DNA of 64,000 nucleotides, taken from NCBI RefSeq assembly GCF_012935695.1, contig NZ_CP052859.1:1219001-1283000 (forward strand), written 5' to 3'. Made by a program: the position numbers and the translations under genes. The stretch is from Pseudomonas sp. ADAK18. GTDB taxonomy: Bacteria > Pseudomonadota > Gammaproteobacteria > Pseudomonadales > Pseudomonadaceae. Below are positions 26,441-35,741 of the stretch, in pieces. Under the pieces are notes generated by a model. It did not search any database. It had not been told where the DNA came from and was given only the letters and a program-made list of their open reading frames with translations. The number at the start of each line of letters is the position of its first letter. Positions within the stretch are counted from its first letter, which is position 1.

Positions 26441-27399
26441 GCGGAGCAACCACGCAGTCACCACGGATCGGGATTATCGGCACTGGTGCCATCGGGGGCT
26501 TTTACGGGTTGATGCTGGCGCGTGCCGGGTTCGACGTGCACTTTTTGTTGCGCAGTGAATACGCGGCGGTGAGTGATCGAGGCCTGCAACTCAATAGTAC
26601 GGTGTATGGGGCGTTGAGCCTGCATCCGGTCCAGGCTTATGCCAGTGCGGCGGACATGCCGCCGTGCGACTGGCTGCTGGTGGGCACAAAAACCACCGGT
26701 AACGTTGAGTTGGCACCCACTATTGCGCAAGTTGCGGCGCCGGATGCCAAGGTGGTGCTACTGCAAAATGGCCTGGATGTCGAAGACAGCCTACGTGAGC
26801 ATCTGCCGGACTCGCTGCATTTGCTCGGTGGCCTTTGTTATATCTGTGTCCATCGCTCGGGGCCCGGTATCGTCGAGCATCAGGCGATGGGTCGGGTCAA
26901 TCTCGGTTATCACAGTGGCGCCGCTGCGAATGATGAGGTCAGGCGACAAACGATCGTCGAGGAGGGCGCCGCGCTGTTTCATCAGGCGGGCATCGATTCC
27001 CAGGCCATGCCCAACCTGCATCAGGCACGCTGGCATAAACTGGTGTGGAATGTGCCGTATAACGGTCTTTCGGTCTTGCTGGGGGCAGGCACCACTGCAT
27101 TGATGGCCGACGAGTCCAGCCGTGAACTGATCCAGGCGCTGATGGCCGAAGTGGTGCAAGGCGCGCGAGCGTGTGGCCATGAAATTGCCGCCAGTTATGC
27201 CGAGCAGATGTTCACCATGACCGAGAGCCTGACTGACTATTGGCCAAGCATGTACCACGATCATCTGCACAAGCGCCCGCTGGAGCTGGCCGCCATCTAT
27301 GCTCGACCCTTGGCCGCTGCCAGGGCCGCGGGTTGCGAATTGCCGCGGATGCAGGCGCTCTACCAGGCCTTGAACTTTATTGATCGACGTAACAGCTGA
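26437..27399 (+). CDS. Ketopantoate reductase family protein (PanE/ApbA-like)
   Basis: A 320-residue NADPH-dependent oxidoreductase of the PanE/ApbA fold. Rossmann motif GIIGTGAIGGFYG at the N terminus, KTT (catalytic Lys region) in LLVGTKTTGN, LLQNGLDVE, and C-terminal domain with KLVWNVPYNGLSVL. Pseudomonads usually carry several such paralogs, so the substrate may not be ketopantoate. Coupled to the thioredoxin gene upstream and 14 bp before the 5'-nucleotidase gene. Confidence 0.86.
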   Translation: MSGATTQSPRIGIIGTGAIGGFYGLMLARAGFDVHFLLRSEYAAVSDRGLQLNSTVYGALSLHPVQAYASAADMPPCDWLLVGTKTTGNVELAPTIAQVAAPDAKVVLLQNGLDVEDSLREHLPDSLHLLGGLCYICVHRSGPGIVEHQAMGRVNLGYHSGAAANDEVRRQTIVEEGAALFHQAGIDSQAMPNLHQARWHKLVWNVPYNGLSVLLGAGTTALMADESSRELIQALMAEVVQGARACGHEIAASYAEQMFTMTESLTDYWPSMYHDHLHKRPLELAAIYARPLAAARAAGCELPRMQALYQALNFIDRRNS

Positions 27400-27413
27400 T
27401 CGGGGGAAACAAC

Positions 27414-28331
27414 ATGGCTAAGGGAATGGGCGACAAGCTGGTGCTGGCGATCTCTTCGCGTGCACTGTTTGACCTGAGCGAAAGCCACAAGGTCTACCTG
27501 GCGCAAGGTGTAGAGGCTTACCGCAAATATCAGATTGATCATGAGGAGGAAACCCTCGAACCGGGTGACGCCTTTCCTCTGGTTAAAAAACTGCTGAGCC
27601 TCAATGCCAGCCTGGGTCGTGCCCGGGTCGAGGTGGTGCTGGTGTCACGCAACAGCGCCGATACCGGTTTGCGCGTGTTCAATTCGATCCAGCACTACGG
27701 CCTGGATATTTCCCGTGCTGCGTTCGTCGGTGGGCGTAGTCCCTATCCGTATCTGGCCGCCTTTGGGTGTCATCTGTTTCTGTCCACCCACGCTGACGAT
27801 GTACGCAGCGCCCTGGATGCCGGGTTTGCTGCGGCGACCATTCTGTCTGGCGGCGCGCGCCGAGCATCTAGTGCGGAATTGCGAATCGCCTTCGACGGCG
27901 ACGCCGTGCTGTTTTCCGATGAGTCGGAGCGAGTCTATCAATCGGCCGGCCTGGAAGCGTTCCAGGCCAGCGAACGTGAGTCGGCCCGGGAGCCTCTGCG
28001 CGGAGGCCCGTTCAAGGGCTTCCTGGCGGCGCTGAACCTGTTGCAGCGTGAGTTTCCTGATGATGCCTGCCCGATCCGTACAGCACTGGTGACGGCGCGT
28101 TCGGCACCGTCTCACGAGCGAGTGATTCGCACATTACGCGAGTGGGATATCCGTCTGGATGAGTCTCTGTTCCTGGGTGGCCTGGAAAAGTCGGCGTTTC
28201 TTGAGGCCTTTGCCGCCGACGTTTTTTTCGATGATCAGGCCGGTCATTGCGAGAAAGCCAGGGAGGTGGTGGCCACGGGTCACGTTCCCCATGGCATCAG
28301 CAACGAGCTGAAAATACACACAGAGAGCTAA
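27414..28331 (+). CDS. 5'-nucleotidase (cytosolic cN-I type)
   Basis: A 305-residue protein of the bacterial 5'-nucleotidase family related to cN-I. Recognised by VLAISSRALFDL at the N terminus (the family's modified HAD motif), VLVSRNSADTGLRVFNSI, AFVGGRSPYPYL, LFLSTHADDVR, IAFDGDAVLFSDE with the HAD-like Asp pair, and VFFDDQAGH. Likely dephosphorylates nucleoside monophosphates. Start ATG follows GGGGGAAAC. End of a probable three-gene run with the thioredoxin and panE-like genes. Confidence 0.88.
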   Translation: MAKGMGDKLVLAISSRALFDLSESHKVYLAQGVEAYRKYQIDHEEETLEPGDAFPLVKKLLSLNASLGRARVEVVLVSRNSADTGLRVFNSIQHYGLDISRAAFVGGRSPYPYLAAFGCHLFLSTHADDVRSALDAGFAAATILSGGARRASSAELRIAFDGDAVLFSDESERVYQSAGLEAFQASERESAREPLRGGPFKGFLAALNLLQREFPDDACPIRTALVTARSAPSHERVIRTLREWDIRLDESLFLGGLEKSAFLEAFAADVFFDDQAGHCEKAREVVATGHVPHGISNELKIHTES

Positions 28332-28401
28332 GTCCATCGAACTCCCGAAGGCGCTGCTAAGCTGAATCAATCCCCGCCATCCTGGCAGTCCAGGAGGTCC
28401 T

Positions 28402-28902
28402 ATGATTGGTTCGATGCTGTATGCCACTGACCTGGGTCTGTATGCGCCTTATGTGATGCAGCATGCATTGGCGCTGGCGCGAACGTTCAACGCCGAGTTG
28501 TATGTGATTCATGTGGTGGAGCCCATCGGCCTGTTCGCTGAATCGGTGTTGCAGAGCTACCTTGATGAGCAGGCGTTGAGTGAATGGCAGAGCCAAGGGC
28601 TGGCGACGGTGATGGCCAACATCGAGCAGCGGGTGCTGGACAGTCTTCGCGAGGAGCTGGGGGACGGCGAGCAGGACCTCAAGTTGATCCGGTCGGTGCG
28701 AGTGATTCAAGGCGATCCTTGCGAGGTGATTCTCGACCAGTCGCAGAAACTCTCGGTGGATTTGTTGATCGTAGGTAGTCATAGCCAGGCCGTCGGGGTG
28801 GCAACGCCTCTGGGGCGAACCGCTGCACGGGTGTTGCAGCTGTCGCTGGTGCCGGTGTACCTGGTGCCGCTGTTGCAGCGTCGACGCAGTGATGACGTGT
28901 GA
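28402..28902 (+). CDS. Universal stress protein UspA family
   Basis: A 166-residue single-domain Usp. N-terminal strand MLYATDLGLYAPYVMQHALALAR and C-terminal LLIVGSHSQAVGVATPLGRTA. The ATP-binding G-2x-G-9x-G(S/T) pattern is incomplete (GSHS, then GRT), so nucleotide binding may be weakened. Start ATG follows AGGAGG. Role in stress survival is inferred from the family only. Confidence 0.88.
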   Translation: MIGSMLYATDLGLYAPYVMQHALALARTFNAELYVIHVVEPIGLFAESVLQSYLDEQALSEWQSQGLATVMANIEQRVLDSLREELGDGEQDLKLIRSVRVIQGDPCEVILDQSQKLSVDLLIVGSHSQAVGVATPLGRTAARVLQLSLVPVYLVPLLQRRRSDDV

Positions 28903-28997
28903 TTGGTAGGAAAGGATAAAAAGTTCTAGATTTATCTGTTAAACCTTTAATATAGTTATATACCGTCGCTGATACCCGTGGCGTCTATCTGCTTTGA

Positions 28998-29981
<984 letters not shown>

Positions 29982-29986
29982 TCGGC

Positions 29987-30469
29987 TCACTTGACCTCGG
30001 TAACAGTAAACTGTTGCCGAGTGCCAGCCACCAGAATCTCCACCTCATCGCCCTCGAACTTGCCCAGCAGGCTTTTGCCTAGGGGCGAGCGGGGGGTGAT
30101 GACGGTCACCGGTTGCCCGACCACTTCGACCTTCAATCCGGCAGCGTCCGGCGCTAAAAACAGCCATTGCTGGCGACCGTTGTCATCCTCCAGCCCCAGC
30201 AGTGCACCCACCTCAATACCCCGTTGCTCATCGTAAGCACGCAGGTTCATGTTCTGGCAGAGTGTCAGCGCCAGCTTGATTTCCTCGACCCGACGGGCTT
30301 GACCGGCCGCCAGATAAGACGCTTCGAGCCCTAGGGTGTCGTATTTGTTCTCTGCGATGTTTTCTTCGTGGGTCGCGGTTTCGTAGGCGGTTTGTGCGGC
30401 GCGCTGGGCGATATCAAGATCGACCGCGAGCTTTTCCAGGATCAACGTGTGGACGGCGTGTTTATTCAT
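29987..30469 (-). CDS. GreA/GreB family elongation factor-like protein
   Basis: A 160-residue protein with an N-terminal helical hairpin (about 1-80) and a C-terminal FKBP-like domain ending SPLGKSLLGKFEGDEVEI, the Gre signature. At the hairpin tip, where GreA has GD-x-x-EN, this protein reads ENIAEN, so the first acidic catalytic residue aligns with Asn. It may bind the RNA polymerase secondary channel without strong cleavage activity, as Gfh1 or Rnk do. 15 bp upstream of its start region lies the end of the small membrane protein gene. Confidence 0.82.
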   Translation of the reverse strand: MNKHAVHTLILEKLAVDLDIAQRAAQTAYETATHEENIAENKYDTLGLEASYLAAGQARRVEEIKLALTLCQNMNLRAYDEQRGIEVGALLGLEDDNGRQQWLFLAPDAAGLKVEVVGQPVTVITPRSPLGKSLLGKFEGDEVEILVAGTRQQFTVTEVK

Positions 30470-30484
30470 GGGTCTGCTTGATCA

Positions 30485-30853
30485 TCAGTCGCAAAATTGC
30501 AGGACATTGGCCCGGCTTCTGTCGCTGGGGGCGTTCTGGTCTTGTTGCAGCCAGAACTGGCATTTGGGGTTGGACAGATTGCGCGGGTTGTTGCGCGCCT
30601 GGTCCAGCGTTTGTTGTTGCTCCTGTTTGCGCAGGTTCTCCTGGTACTGCTCGAACAGGCGGTTCGGCGGTTCCGGTGCCGCCACCGCAGGTTTACCCCA
30701 CTGCTGCACGGCCTGAGCTACGGGGGCTACGGCGTGCTCTGGCGCATAGCGGGACGCCAGCCACACGGTCAGCACAATGGCGATAAACCCCAGCCACAGC
30801 CCAAAGGCCACAGCGATACTGAGTTTGAACAGCGAGAGCGGACGATCAGACAT
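30485..30853 (-). CDS. Small single-pass membrane protein, hypothetical
   Basis: A 122-residue protein: cytoplasmic N terminus MSDRPLSLFKL, one membrane helix (about 10-33, VAFGLWLGFIAIVLTVWLA), then a Pro/Ala-rich and Gln/Asn/Arg-rich periplasmic tail with two Cys (PKCQFW and QFCD). The ATG at 30853 follows a consensus AAGGAGG, so the long upstream frame is not used. Upstream of, and co-directional with, the GreA-like gene (15 bp). Family not recognised. Confidence 0.75.
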   Translation of the reverse strand: MSDRPLSLFKLSIAVAFGLWLGFIAIVLTVWLASRYAPEHAVAPVAQAVQQWGKPAVAAPEPPNRLFEQYQENLRKQEQQQTLDQARNNPRNLSNPKCQFWLQQDQNAPSDRSRANVLQFCD

Positions 30854-30989
30854 GACGGCCTCCTTGCGGGCATTTGCGTTGTAGCATGGCGCCGATTGTC
30901 CCACAGCAGCACGCAGAATAATCGCGATCAACCCTTCTGCATCGGTGCATTTATGCGGACAATCTAACCTTTGAGCGTTGGAGCCCGGA

Positions 30990-32123
30990 ATGAAAGCCCG
31001 CTGGGATATTTTTTGCAGCGTCGTCGACAACTACGGCGACATCGGCGTGACCTGGCGCCTGGCCCGGCAGTTGGTAGCGGAGCACCGCTGTGGGGTGCGC
31101 CTGTGGGTGGATGACCTGCGGGCATTCGAACGCATGTGCCCCGAGGTGGATGTGCAGTTGGACCGGCAGGTGCAAGAGGGCGTCGATGTACGTCGCTGGC
31201 CTGCGGACTGGCCGGCGACCGAGGCGGCAGACGTGGTGATCGCAGCATTCGCCTGCCAATTGCCACCTGGCTACATGGAAGAAATGGCCGGGCGGGAACG
31301 CACACCTTTGTGGATGAACCTGGACTATCTGAGCGCCGAGGACTGGGTGGTCGGCTGCCACGGCCTGCCGTCGGTGAAATTCAAGGGCGTGCAAAAGTAC
31401 TTCTTCTTTCCCGGCTTTCGCGCGGGTACGGGTGGCTTGTTGCGTGAAGCTGGATTACTGGAACAGCGCCTGGCTTTTCAGCAGAACGCCGCCGGGAAGA
31501 AACAGTTCCTGCAAGGGCTCGGGGTTTTTCCGGCTGCGGGCGCGCGGCTGATGTCGCTGTTTGCCTATGAAAACGCCGGGTTGGCCAGTTGGCTCGATGC
31601 ACTGGCGGCCGATGGGCGCACAACTCATCTGCTGGTTCCGGAAGGGCGGATCCTGGGTGACGTGCAGCGCTGGCTGGGTGTTGAGTCGTTGAGTGTGGGC
31701 GATGTGCAGAAGCGAGATGCCTTGACCGTGCAAGTACTGCCGTTTGTACGTCAGGAGCAATACGACCGCCTGCTGTGGTGCTGCGACTTCAACGCCGTGC
31801 GTGGCGAAGACTCGTTTGTGCGGGCGCAATGGGCCGGTCGTCCATTCTTGTGGCACATCTACCGTCAGGATGAAGACATTCACCTGGACAAGCTCGACGC
31901 CTTCCTCGAGCTGTACACCGAAGGCCTGTCACCGGCCGCAAAAACCGCGCTGGTCAGCCTTTGGCAGGCCTGGAACACTGATGGCGATATGGCACATGGC
32001 TGGAAAATGGTACTGGAGCATTGGCCAGAATTGACCGTTCATGCTGAAAACTGGTGTCTGGAACAAGGCTCGCAGCCCGATCTTGCGACGGCGCTGGTAC
32101 AGTTTTATGTAAATTGGATATGA
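30990..32123 (+). CDS. earP: EF-P arginine rhamnosyltransferase EarP
   Basis: Glycosyltransferase that adds rhamnose from dTDP-rhamnose to Arg32 of elongation factor P. 377 residues in a GT-B fold. Known key residues are in place: Asp13 and Asp17 in VVDNYGDIG, and the RGEDS motif with the essential Glu in the C-terminal half. Start ATG 30990 follows GGAGCC. The substrate gene efp lies 49 bp downstream, the standard arrangement. Confidence 0.96.
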   Translation: MKARWDIFCSVVDNYGDIGVTWRLARQLVAEHRCGVRLWVDDLRAFERMCPEVDVQLDRQVQEGVDVRRWPADWPATEAADVVIAAFACQLPPGYMEEMAGRERTPLWMNLDYLSAEDWVVGCHGLPSVKFKGVQKYFFFPGFRAGTGGLLREAGLLEQRLAFQQNAAGKKQFLQGLGVFPAAGARLMSLFAYENAGLASWLDALAADGRTTHLLVPEGRILGDVQRWLGVESLSVGDVQKRDALTVQVLPFVRQEQYDRLLWCCDFNAVRGEDSFVRAQWAGRPFLWHIYRQDEDIHLDKLDAFLELYTEGLSPAAKTALVSLWQAWNTDGDMAHGWKMVLEHWPELTVHAENWCLEQGSQPDLATALVQFYVNWI

Positions 32124-32172
32124 TACGCGACCTTGATTTTTGTAAATCCCATCCAAATTTCGGATATACGCA

Positions 32173-32745
32173 ATGAAAACTGGTAAAGAACTGAAACCCG
32201 GTACAGTGATCCGTCTCGAAAACGACCCTTGGCTGGTTCAGAAAGCTGAGTTCACCAAGTCTGGTCGTAACAGCGCCATCATGAAGACCAAGCTGAAGAA
32301 CCTGCTGACCGGTTACAAGACCGAGATCGTCTACAGCGCCGATGACAAACTGGACGACGTGATCCTCGACCGCAAAGAAGCGACCCTGTCCTTCATCAGC
32401 GGCGACACCTACACGTTCATGGACACCACCGACTACACCATGTACGAGCTGAACGCTGAAGATATCGAAGCCGTTCTGCCGTTTGTGGAAGAAGGCATGA
32501 CTGACGTCTGCGAAGCGATCTTCTTCGAAGACCGCCTGGTTTCCGTAGAGCTGCCGACCACCATCGTACGTACAATTGACTACACCGAAGGTTCCGCTCG
32601 CGGTGACACTTCGGGCAAGGTGATGAAGCCTGCCAAACTGAAAAACGGTACTGAACTGCAAGTTGCAGATTTCATCGAAATCGGTGACGACATCGAGATC
32701 GACACCCGTGAAGGTGGTTCGTACAAAGGTCGCGCCAAGAAGTAA
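32173..32745 (+). CDS. efp: Elongation factor P (Arg32 type)
   Basis: Translation factor that rescues ribosomes stalled at polyproline. 190 residues, three beta-barrel domains. The modification loop reads KSGRNSA with Arg at residue 32, the type rhamnosylated by EarP, not lysylated by EpmA. This matches the earP gene immediately upstream. Followed by a strong terminator. Codon use is highly biased, as for an abundant protein. Confidence 0.98.
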   Translation: MKTGKELKPGTVIRLENDPWLVQKAEFTKSGRNSAIMKTKLKNLLTGYKTEIVYSADDKLDDVILDRKEATLSFISGDTYTFMDTTDYTMYELNAEDIEAVLPFVEEGMTDVCEAIFFEDRLVSVELPTTIVRTIDYTEGSARGDTSGKVMKPAKLKNGTELQVADFIEIGDDIEIDTREGGSYKGRAKK

Positions 32746-32764
32746 TTCTGGCGACACCGATACG

Positions 32765-32796
32765 AAAAAAAGCCCGACCATGAGTCGGGCTTTTTT
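32765..32796 (+). terminator. Intrinsic terminator after efp
   Basis: Perfect stem AGCCCGAC / GTCGGGCT with 5-nt loop, A-run before and T-run after; it can also serve the convergent ohr gene. Confidence 0.92.
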
Positions 32797-32831
32797 GTGC
32801 GCGTCAGTTTTTACTTCGGGTGTGAGGGGTA

Positions 32832-33251
32832 TCACACGATGACGTGCAGGCGTACATCGACGTTGCCACGGGTGGCGTTGGAGTAGGGGCAAACCTGGTG
32901 GGCAGCATCGACCAGGCTTTGTGCCTCATCCTGGGCCAGGCCTGGCAGGCTCACGTGCAAGTCGATGTCCAGGCCGAAACCGCCGGGGACCTGACCGATA
33001 CCGACGTGGGCGGTGATCGAAGCGTCACCCGGGATTTTGCGTTTGGTCTGGCTGGCGACGAATTTCAGGGCGCCGATGAAGCAGGCGGAGTAACCGGCAG
33101 CGAACAGTTGCTCTGGGTTGGTGGCCTGGCCACCGGCACCACCCAGTTCTTTTGGGGTGGAGAGTTTGACATCAAGGATGTTGTCGCTGGAAACGGCACG
33201 ACCATCACGGCCGCCGGTGGCGGTGGCTACTGCGGTATAGAGCGTTTGCAT
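32832..33251 (-). CDS. ohr: Organic hydroperoxide resistance protein Ohr
   Basis: Thiol peroxidase that reduces organic and fatty-acid hydroperoxides using lipoylated partners. 139 residues, OsmC/Ohr fold. Both catalytic Cys are visible: YSACFIGAL and [12 protein letters not shown]. Start ATG 33251 follows GAGGAATAC. The MarR-type repressor OhrR lies 150 bp upstream on the same strand; the spacer holds GCGC-type palindromes. Confidence 0.96.
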   Translation of the reverse strand: MQTLYTAVATATGGRDGRAVSSDNILDVKLSTPKELGGAGGQATNPEQLFAAGYSACFIGALKFVASQTKRKIPGDASITAHVGIGQVPGGFGLDIDLHVSLPGLAQDEAQSLVDAAHQVCPYSNATRGNVDVRLHVIV

Positions 33252-33267
33252 GATGTATTCCTCGTTG

Positions 33268-33334
33268 ATTGCGCGATAAAAGTTTGCGCGCTAAGTAAGT
33301 GGCAATGTGAATGTATCGCGCAAATATTTTGCGC
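33268..33334. promoter_or_regulatory. Candidate OhrR operators upstream of ohr
   Basis: At 33318-33334 is the dyad GCGCAAA-TAT-TTTGCGC. An inverted pair ATTGCGCGATA (33268-33278) and TATCGCGCAA (33314-33323) flanks it. Repeats of TTGCGCG-type in the spacer between a MarR-type repressor and its target are the expected place for OhrR sites, although the sequence differs from the Xanthomonas-type operator I remember. Confidence 0.5.
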
Positions 33335-33362
33335 ACAAGATAAATTGAAAAAAATTTGCATT

Positions 33363-33392
33363 CTGTAGGCACGAGCTTGCTCGCACCTACAG
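33363..33392. repeat. REP-type palindrome
   Basis: CTGTAGG ... CCTACAG outer stem with inner CGAGC-TT-GCTCG, just downstream of ohrR. Same general form as the palindromes at 3303 and 53169. Confidence 0.7.
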
Positions 33393-33401
33393 GGGCCGGG
33401 G

Positions 33402-33854
33402 TTACATGCTGGCCTGCAAATTGCCCCGTAACGCCAGCAAATCAATCTGCAGCTTGCGCAACTGCTCAATGTCCATCCCGCTGGCGCCGAGGATGCACTG
33501 AGGAATATCCATGGCCTTGTCCCGAAGGGCGCGCCCGGTGTCGGTCAGTTCAACCACTACCACCCGTTCATCTTCCCGGCTGCGGGTACGGCTCAACAGA
33601 CCTTCCACTTCAAGTCGTTTGAGCAGCGGTGTCAGGGATCCCGGATCGGTCAGCAGGCGGCTGCTGATCTCGCCCACGGTCAAGCCGTCCTCTTCCCACA
33701 GCACCATCATCGCCAGGTACTGCGGATAGGTCAGGCCAAGGGCTTGCAGCAAGGGCTTGTACACTTTGGTCATCAATAACGACGTGGAGTGCAGGGCGAA
33801 GCACAGTTGATTGTTGAGCAGTAAGGATTCACAGGTGTCGGGGAGGGTAGTCAT
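33402..33854 (-). CDS. ohrR: Organic hydroperoxide repressor OhrR (MarR family)
   Basis: One-component thiol-based repressor of ohr, 150 residues. The sensing Cys is Cys18 in NNQLCFALHSTS, followed by the MarR winged-helix with [23 protein letters not shown] and [21 protein letters not shown] second Cys in IPQCILG could form the resolving disulfide. Paralogous to the OspR-like regulator at 48849. Same strand as ohr and upstream of it, separated by a REP and operator-like palindromes. Confidence 0.93.
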   Translation of the reverse strand: MTTLPDTCESLLLNNQLCFALHSTSLLMTKVYKPLLQALGLTYPQYLAMMVLWEEDGLTVGEISSRLLTDPGSLTPLLKRLEVEGLLSRTRSREDERVVVVELTDTGRALRDKAMDIPQCILGASGMDIEQLRKLQIDLLALRGNLQASM

Positions 33855-33931
33855 GGCAATGCCTTAAAACGTGTATGACCAAGAATCTAGCGGGCAAACC
33901 TTTAACGCGCCAGATAATTCTGTCCGGGTGC

Positions 33932-34882
33932 TCAGGCCAAGCCGCTCTGCAAGGCCAGATCCCACGGCGGGACAGGGCTGAAGCGTGCCTTGAGGTATTC
34001 CAGCAGTAACCGGCTGCGGGCGTTGGCGTGCTGTTCCAGGCGCAGCGCATAAATCCCGGCAGTTTCCGGGGTAGGCAGGCCGTTTTCGCAGAACAATGGC
34101 ACCAATTCCCCACGCACCAGGTACTCACTGGCCAGCCAAGTTGGCAAGTGCGCAATACCCAGCCCTGCCAGGGCACCCGAAAGCAAAGCTTCGGCATTGT
34201 TGGCGCTCAGGCGGATACGTTGTGGTCGATAGGTGGTCTTGCGGCCGTCCAGCTCGAAGCGCCAGGCAAATAGCGGAGCCAGGCCCTCCCAATCCAGCCC
34301 GTCATGTTCGCTCAACTCTCGGGGATGAGTCGGCGTGCCGCGCTTTTTCAGATAGGCCGGGCTGGCGCAGGCGATGCGTACGATGCTGGCCAAGGGCGTG
34401 GCGATCAACCGGGTATCGACGATGTGCCCGGCACGCAAGACCAGGTCGACCTTGCCCAAATGCGCGCCCTGCATATCGACGAAGCTGTCGATCAGGTGCA
34501 GGTGCACATCCAGGCCGGGGTAGACGTTGAGGAAGTCGGCGATCACCGGCGCCAGGTGTCGTCGACCAAAAGCCGCCGGGGCGTCTACACGGATCAAGCC
34601 TTCCGGCGCATGACTCAACGACACTGCTTCTGCGCGCGCCAATTGCAACTCGCTGACGATCCGCCGCGCCCGCTCGGCAAAGGCCAACCCAGCCGGCGTT
34701 GGTACCACGGCGTGGGTGCTGCGCAAAAACAGGCGGCTGCCCACCGAAGTCTCCAGGCTGTCGATCCGGCGGGCGACGGCGGAAGGCGTCAGTGGATGAC
34801 GTCGAGCCGTTGCGGAAAAGCTTCCCGTCTCAAGCACGTCAAGAAACAGGCTTAACTGATCGGTCAGGGTATTGGGATTCAT
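33932..34882 (-). CDS. LysR family transcriptional regulator
   Basis: A 316-residue LysR regulator of the class with the PBP2_CrgA-like effector domain. Helix-turn-helix: LFLDVLETGSFSATARRHPLTPSAVARRIDSLE. Effector part with IRVDAPAAFGRRHLAPVIADFL and VDLVLRAGHIVDTRLIAT. Start ATG 34882 (MNPNTLTDQL). Divergent from the TauE/SafE permease gene (107-bp gap), a likely target. Confidence 0.9.
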   Translation of the reverse strand: MNPNTLTDQLSLFLDVLETGSFSATARRHPLTPSAVARRIDSLETSVGSRLFLRSTHAVVPTPAGLAFAERARRIVSELQLARAEAVSLSHAPEGLIRVDAPAAFGRRHLAPVIADFLNVYPGLDVHLHLIDSFVDMQGAHLGKVDLVLRAGHIVDTRLIATPLASIVRIACASPAYLKKRGTPTHPRELSEHDGLDWEGLAPLFAWRFELDGRKTTYRPQRIRLSANNAEALLSGALAGLGIAHLPTWLASEYLVRGELVPLFCENGLPTPETAGIYALRLEQHANARSRLLLEYLKARFSPVPPWDLALQSGLA

Positions 34883-34988
34883 GGCAGCGCTGCTTGTGCG
34901 AAATCGGCATAGCCATTGTGCGTTGCTATGCGTTTCCACGCCAGAGTGGACTGAGTAGCATGCAAGACACTGGATTGCGAAGGAGCAA

Positions 34989-35741
34989 GTGGTGGCGGAT
35001 TTAGCAATGTATTGGCTGCTGGGCGCGCTATTAGGCACGGTCGGTGGCTTGTTTGGTATTGGGGGCGGACTGATCGCCATCCCGGTGCTGGGAGTACTGT
35101 TTGGCCTGGATCAACAAATCGCCCAAGGCACGGCGCTGGTGATGGTCGTACCCAATGTGATGCTCGCGTTGTGGCGCTACCATCAGCGCAACCGGATTGA
35201 ACTGCGTCATGCGCTACCGCTGGGTGTGATGGGGTTCTGCTTTGCCTGGCTGGGGTCGATCTGGGCGGTGGGCATTGATGCGGGCGTAATGCGAGTCGGC
35301 TTTATTGCCTTCTTGCTGGCGTTGTCGGCCTACAACCTGCTGCGCATGTTCACCGGCAATGCGCCGCCGTCGGCGCAGATGCGTTATTCGTGGCCGTGGC
35401 TCGGCGTGTTGGGCGCTGCTTCCGGATCCATGGGCGGCTTGTTCGGCGTGGGTGGCGCGGTGGTTGCGACGCCGGTATTGACCAGCATCTTCGGTACCAG
35501 CCAGGTGGTTGCCCAGGGTTTGTCGCTGGCATTGGCCCTGCCCAGTACCAGTGTGACCCTGGTGACCTACGCCTACCACCATGAGGTGGACTGGGCGATC
35601 GGTATACCGTTGGCAGTTGGCGGCCTGCTCAGCATCAGTTGGGGCGTAAAGGTTGCCCATGCCATGCCCGAACGCATGCTACGCGGCCTGTTTTGCGGCT
35701 TTCTGGTGATCTGCGCGGTGATGCTGACCTTTAAAGTTTGA
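34989..35741 (+). CDS. TauE/SafE family anion permease
   Basis: A 250-residue, about eight-helix membrane protein of the sulfite exporter TauE/SafE family. The two internal repeats are obvious: GALLGTVGGLFGIGGGLIAIPVL and GAASGSMGGLFGVGGAVVATPVL. GTG start at 34989 (or adjacent GTG 34992) follows AAGGAG. Possible substrates include sulfite, sulfoacetate or other organic anions; not determinable. Its 3' end overlaps the convergent LysR gene by 11 bp. Confidence 0.9.
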   Translation: MVADLAMYWLLGALLGTVGGLFGIGGGLIAIPVLGVLFGLDQQIAQGTALVMVVPNVMLALWRYHQRNRIELRHALPLGVMGFCFAWLGSIWAVGIDAGVMRVGFIAFLLALSAYNLLRMFTGNAPPSAQMRYSWPWLGVLGAASGSMGGLFGVGGAVVATPVLTSIFGTSQVVAQGLSLALALPSTSVTLVTYAYHHEVDWAIGIPLAVGGLLSISWGVKVAHAMPERMLRGLFCGFLVICAVMLTFKV

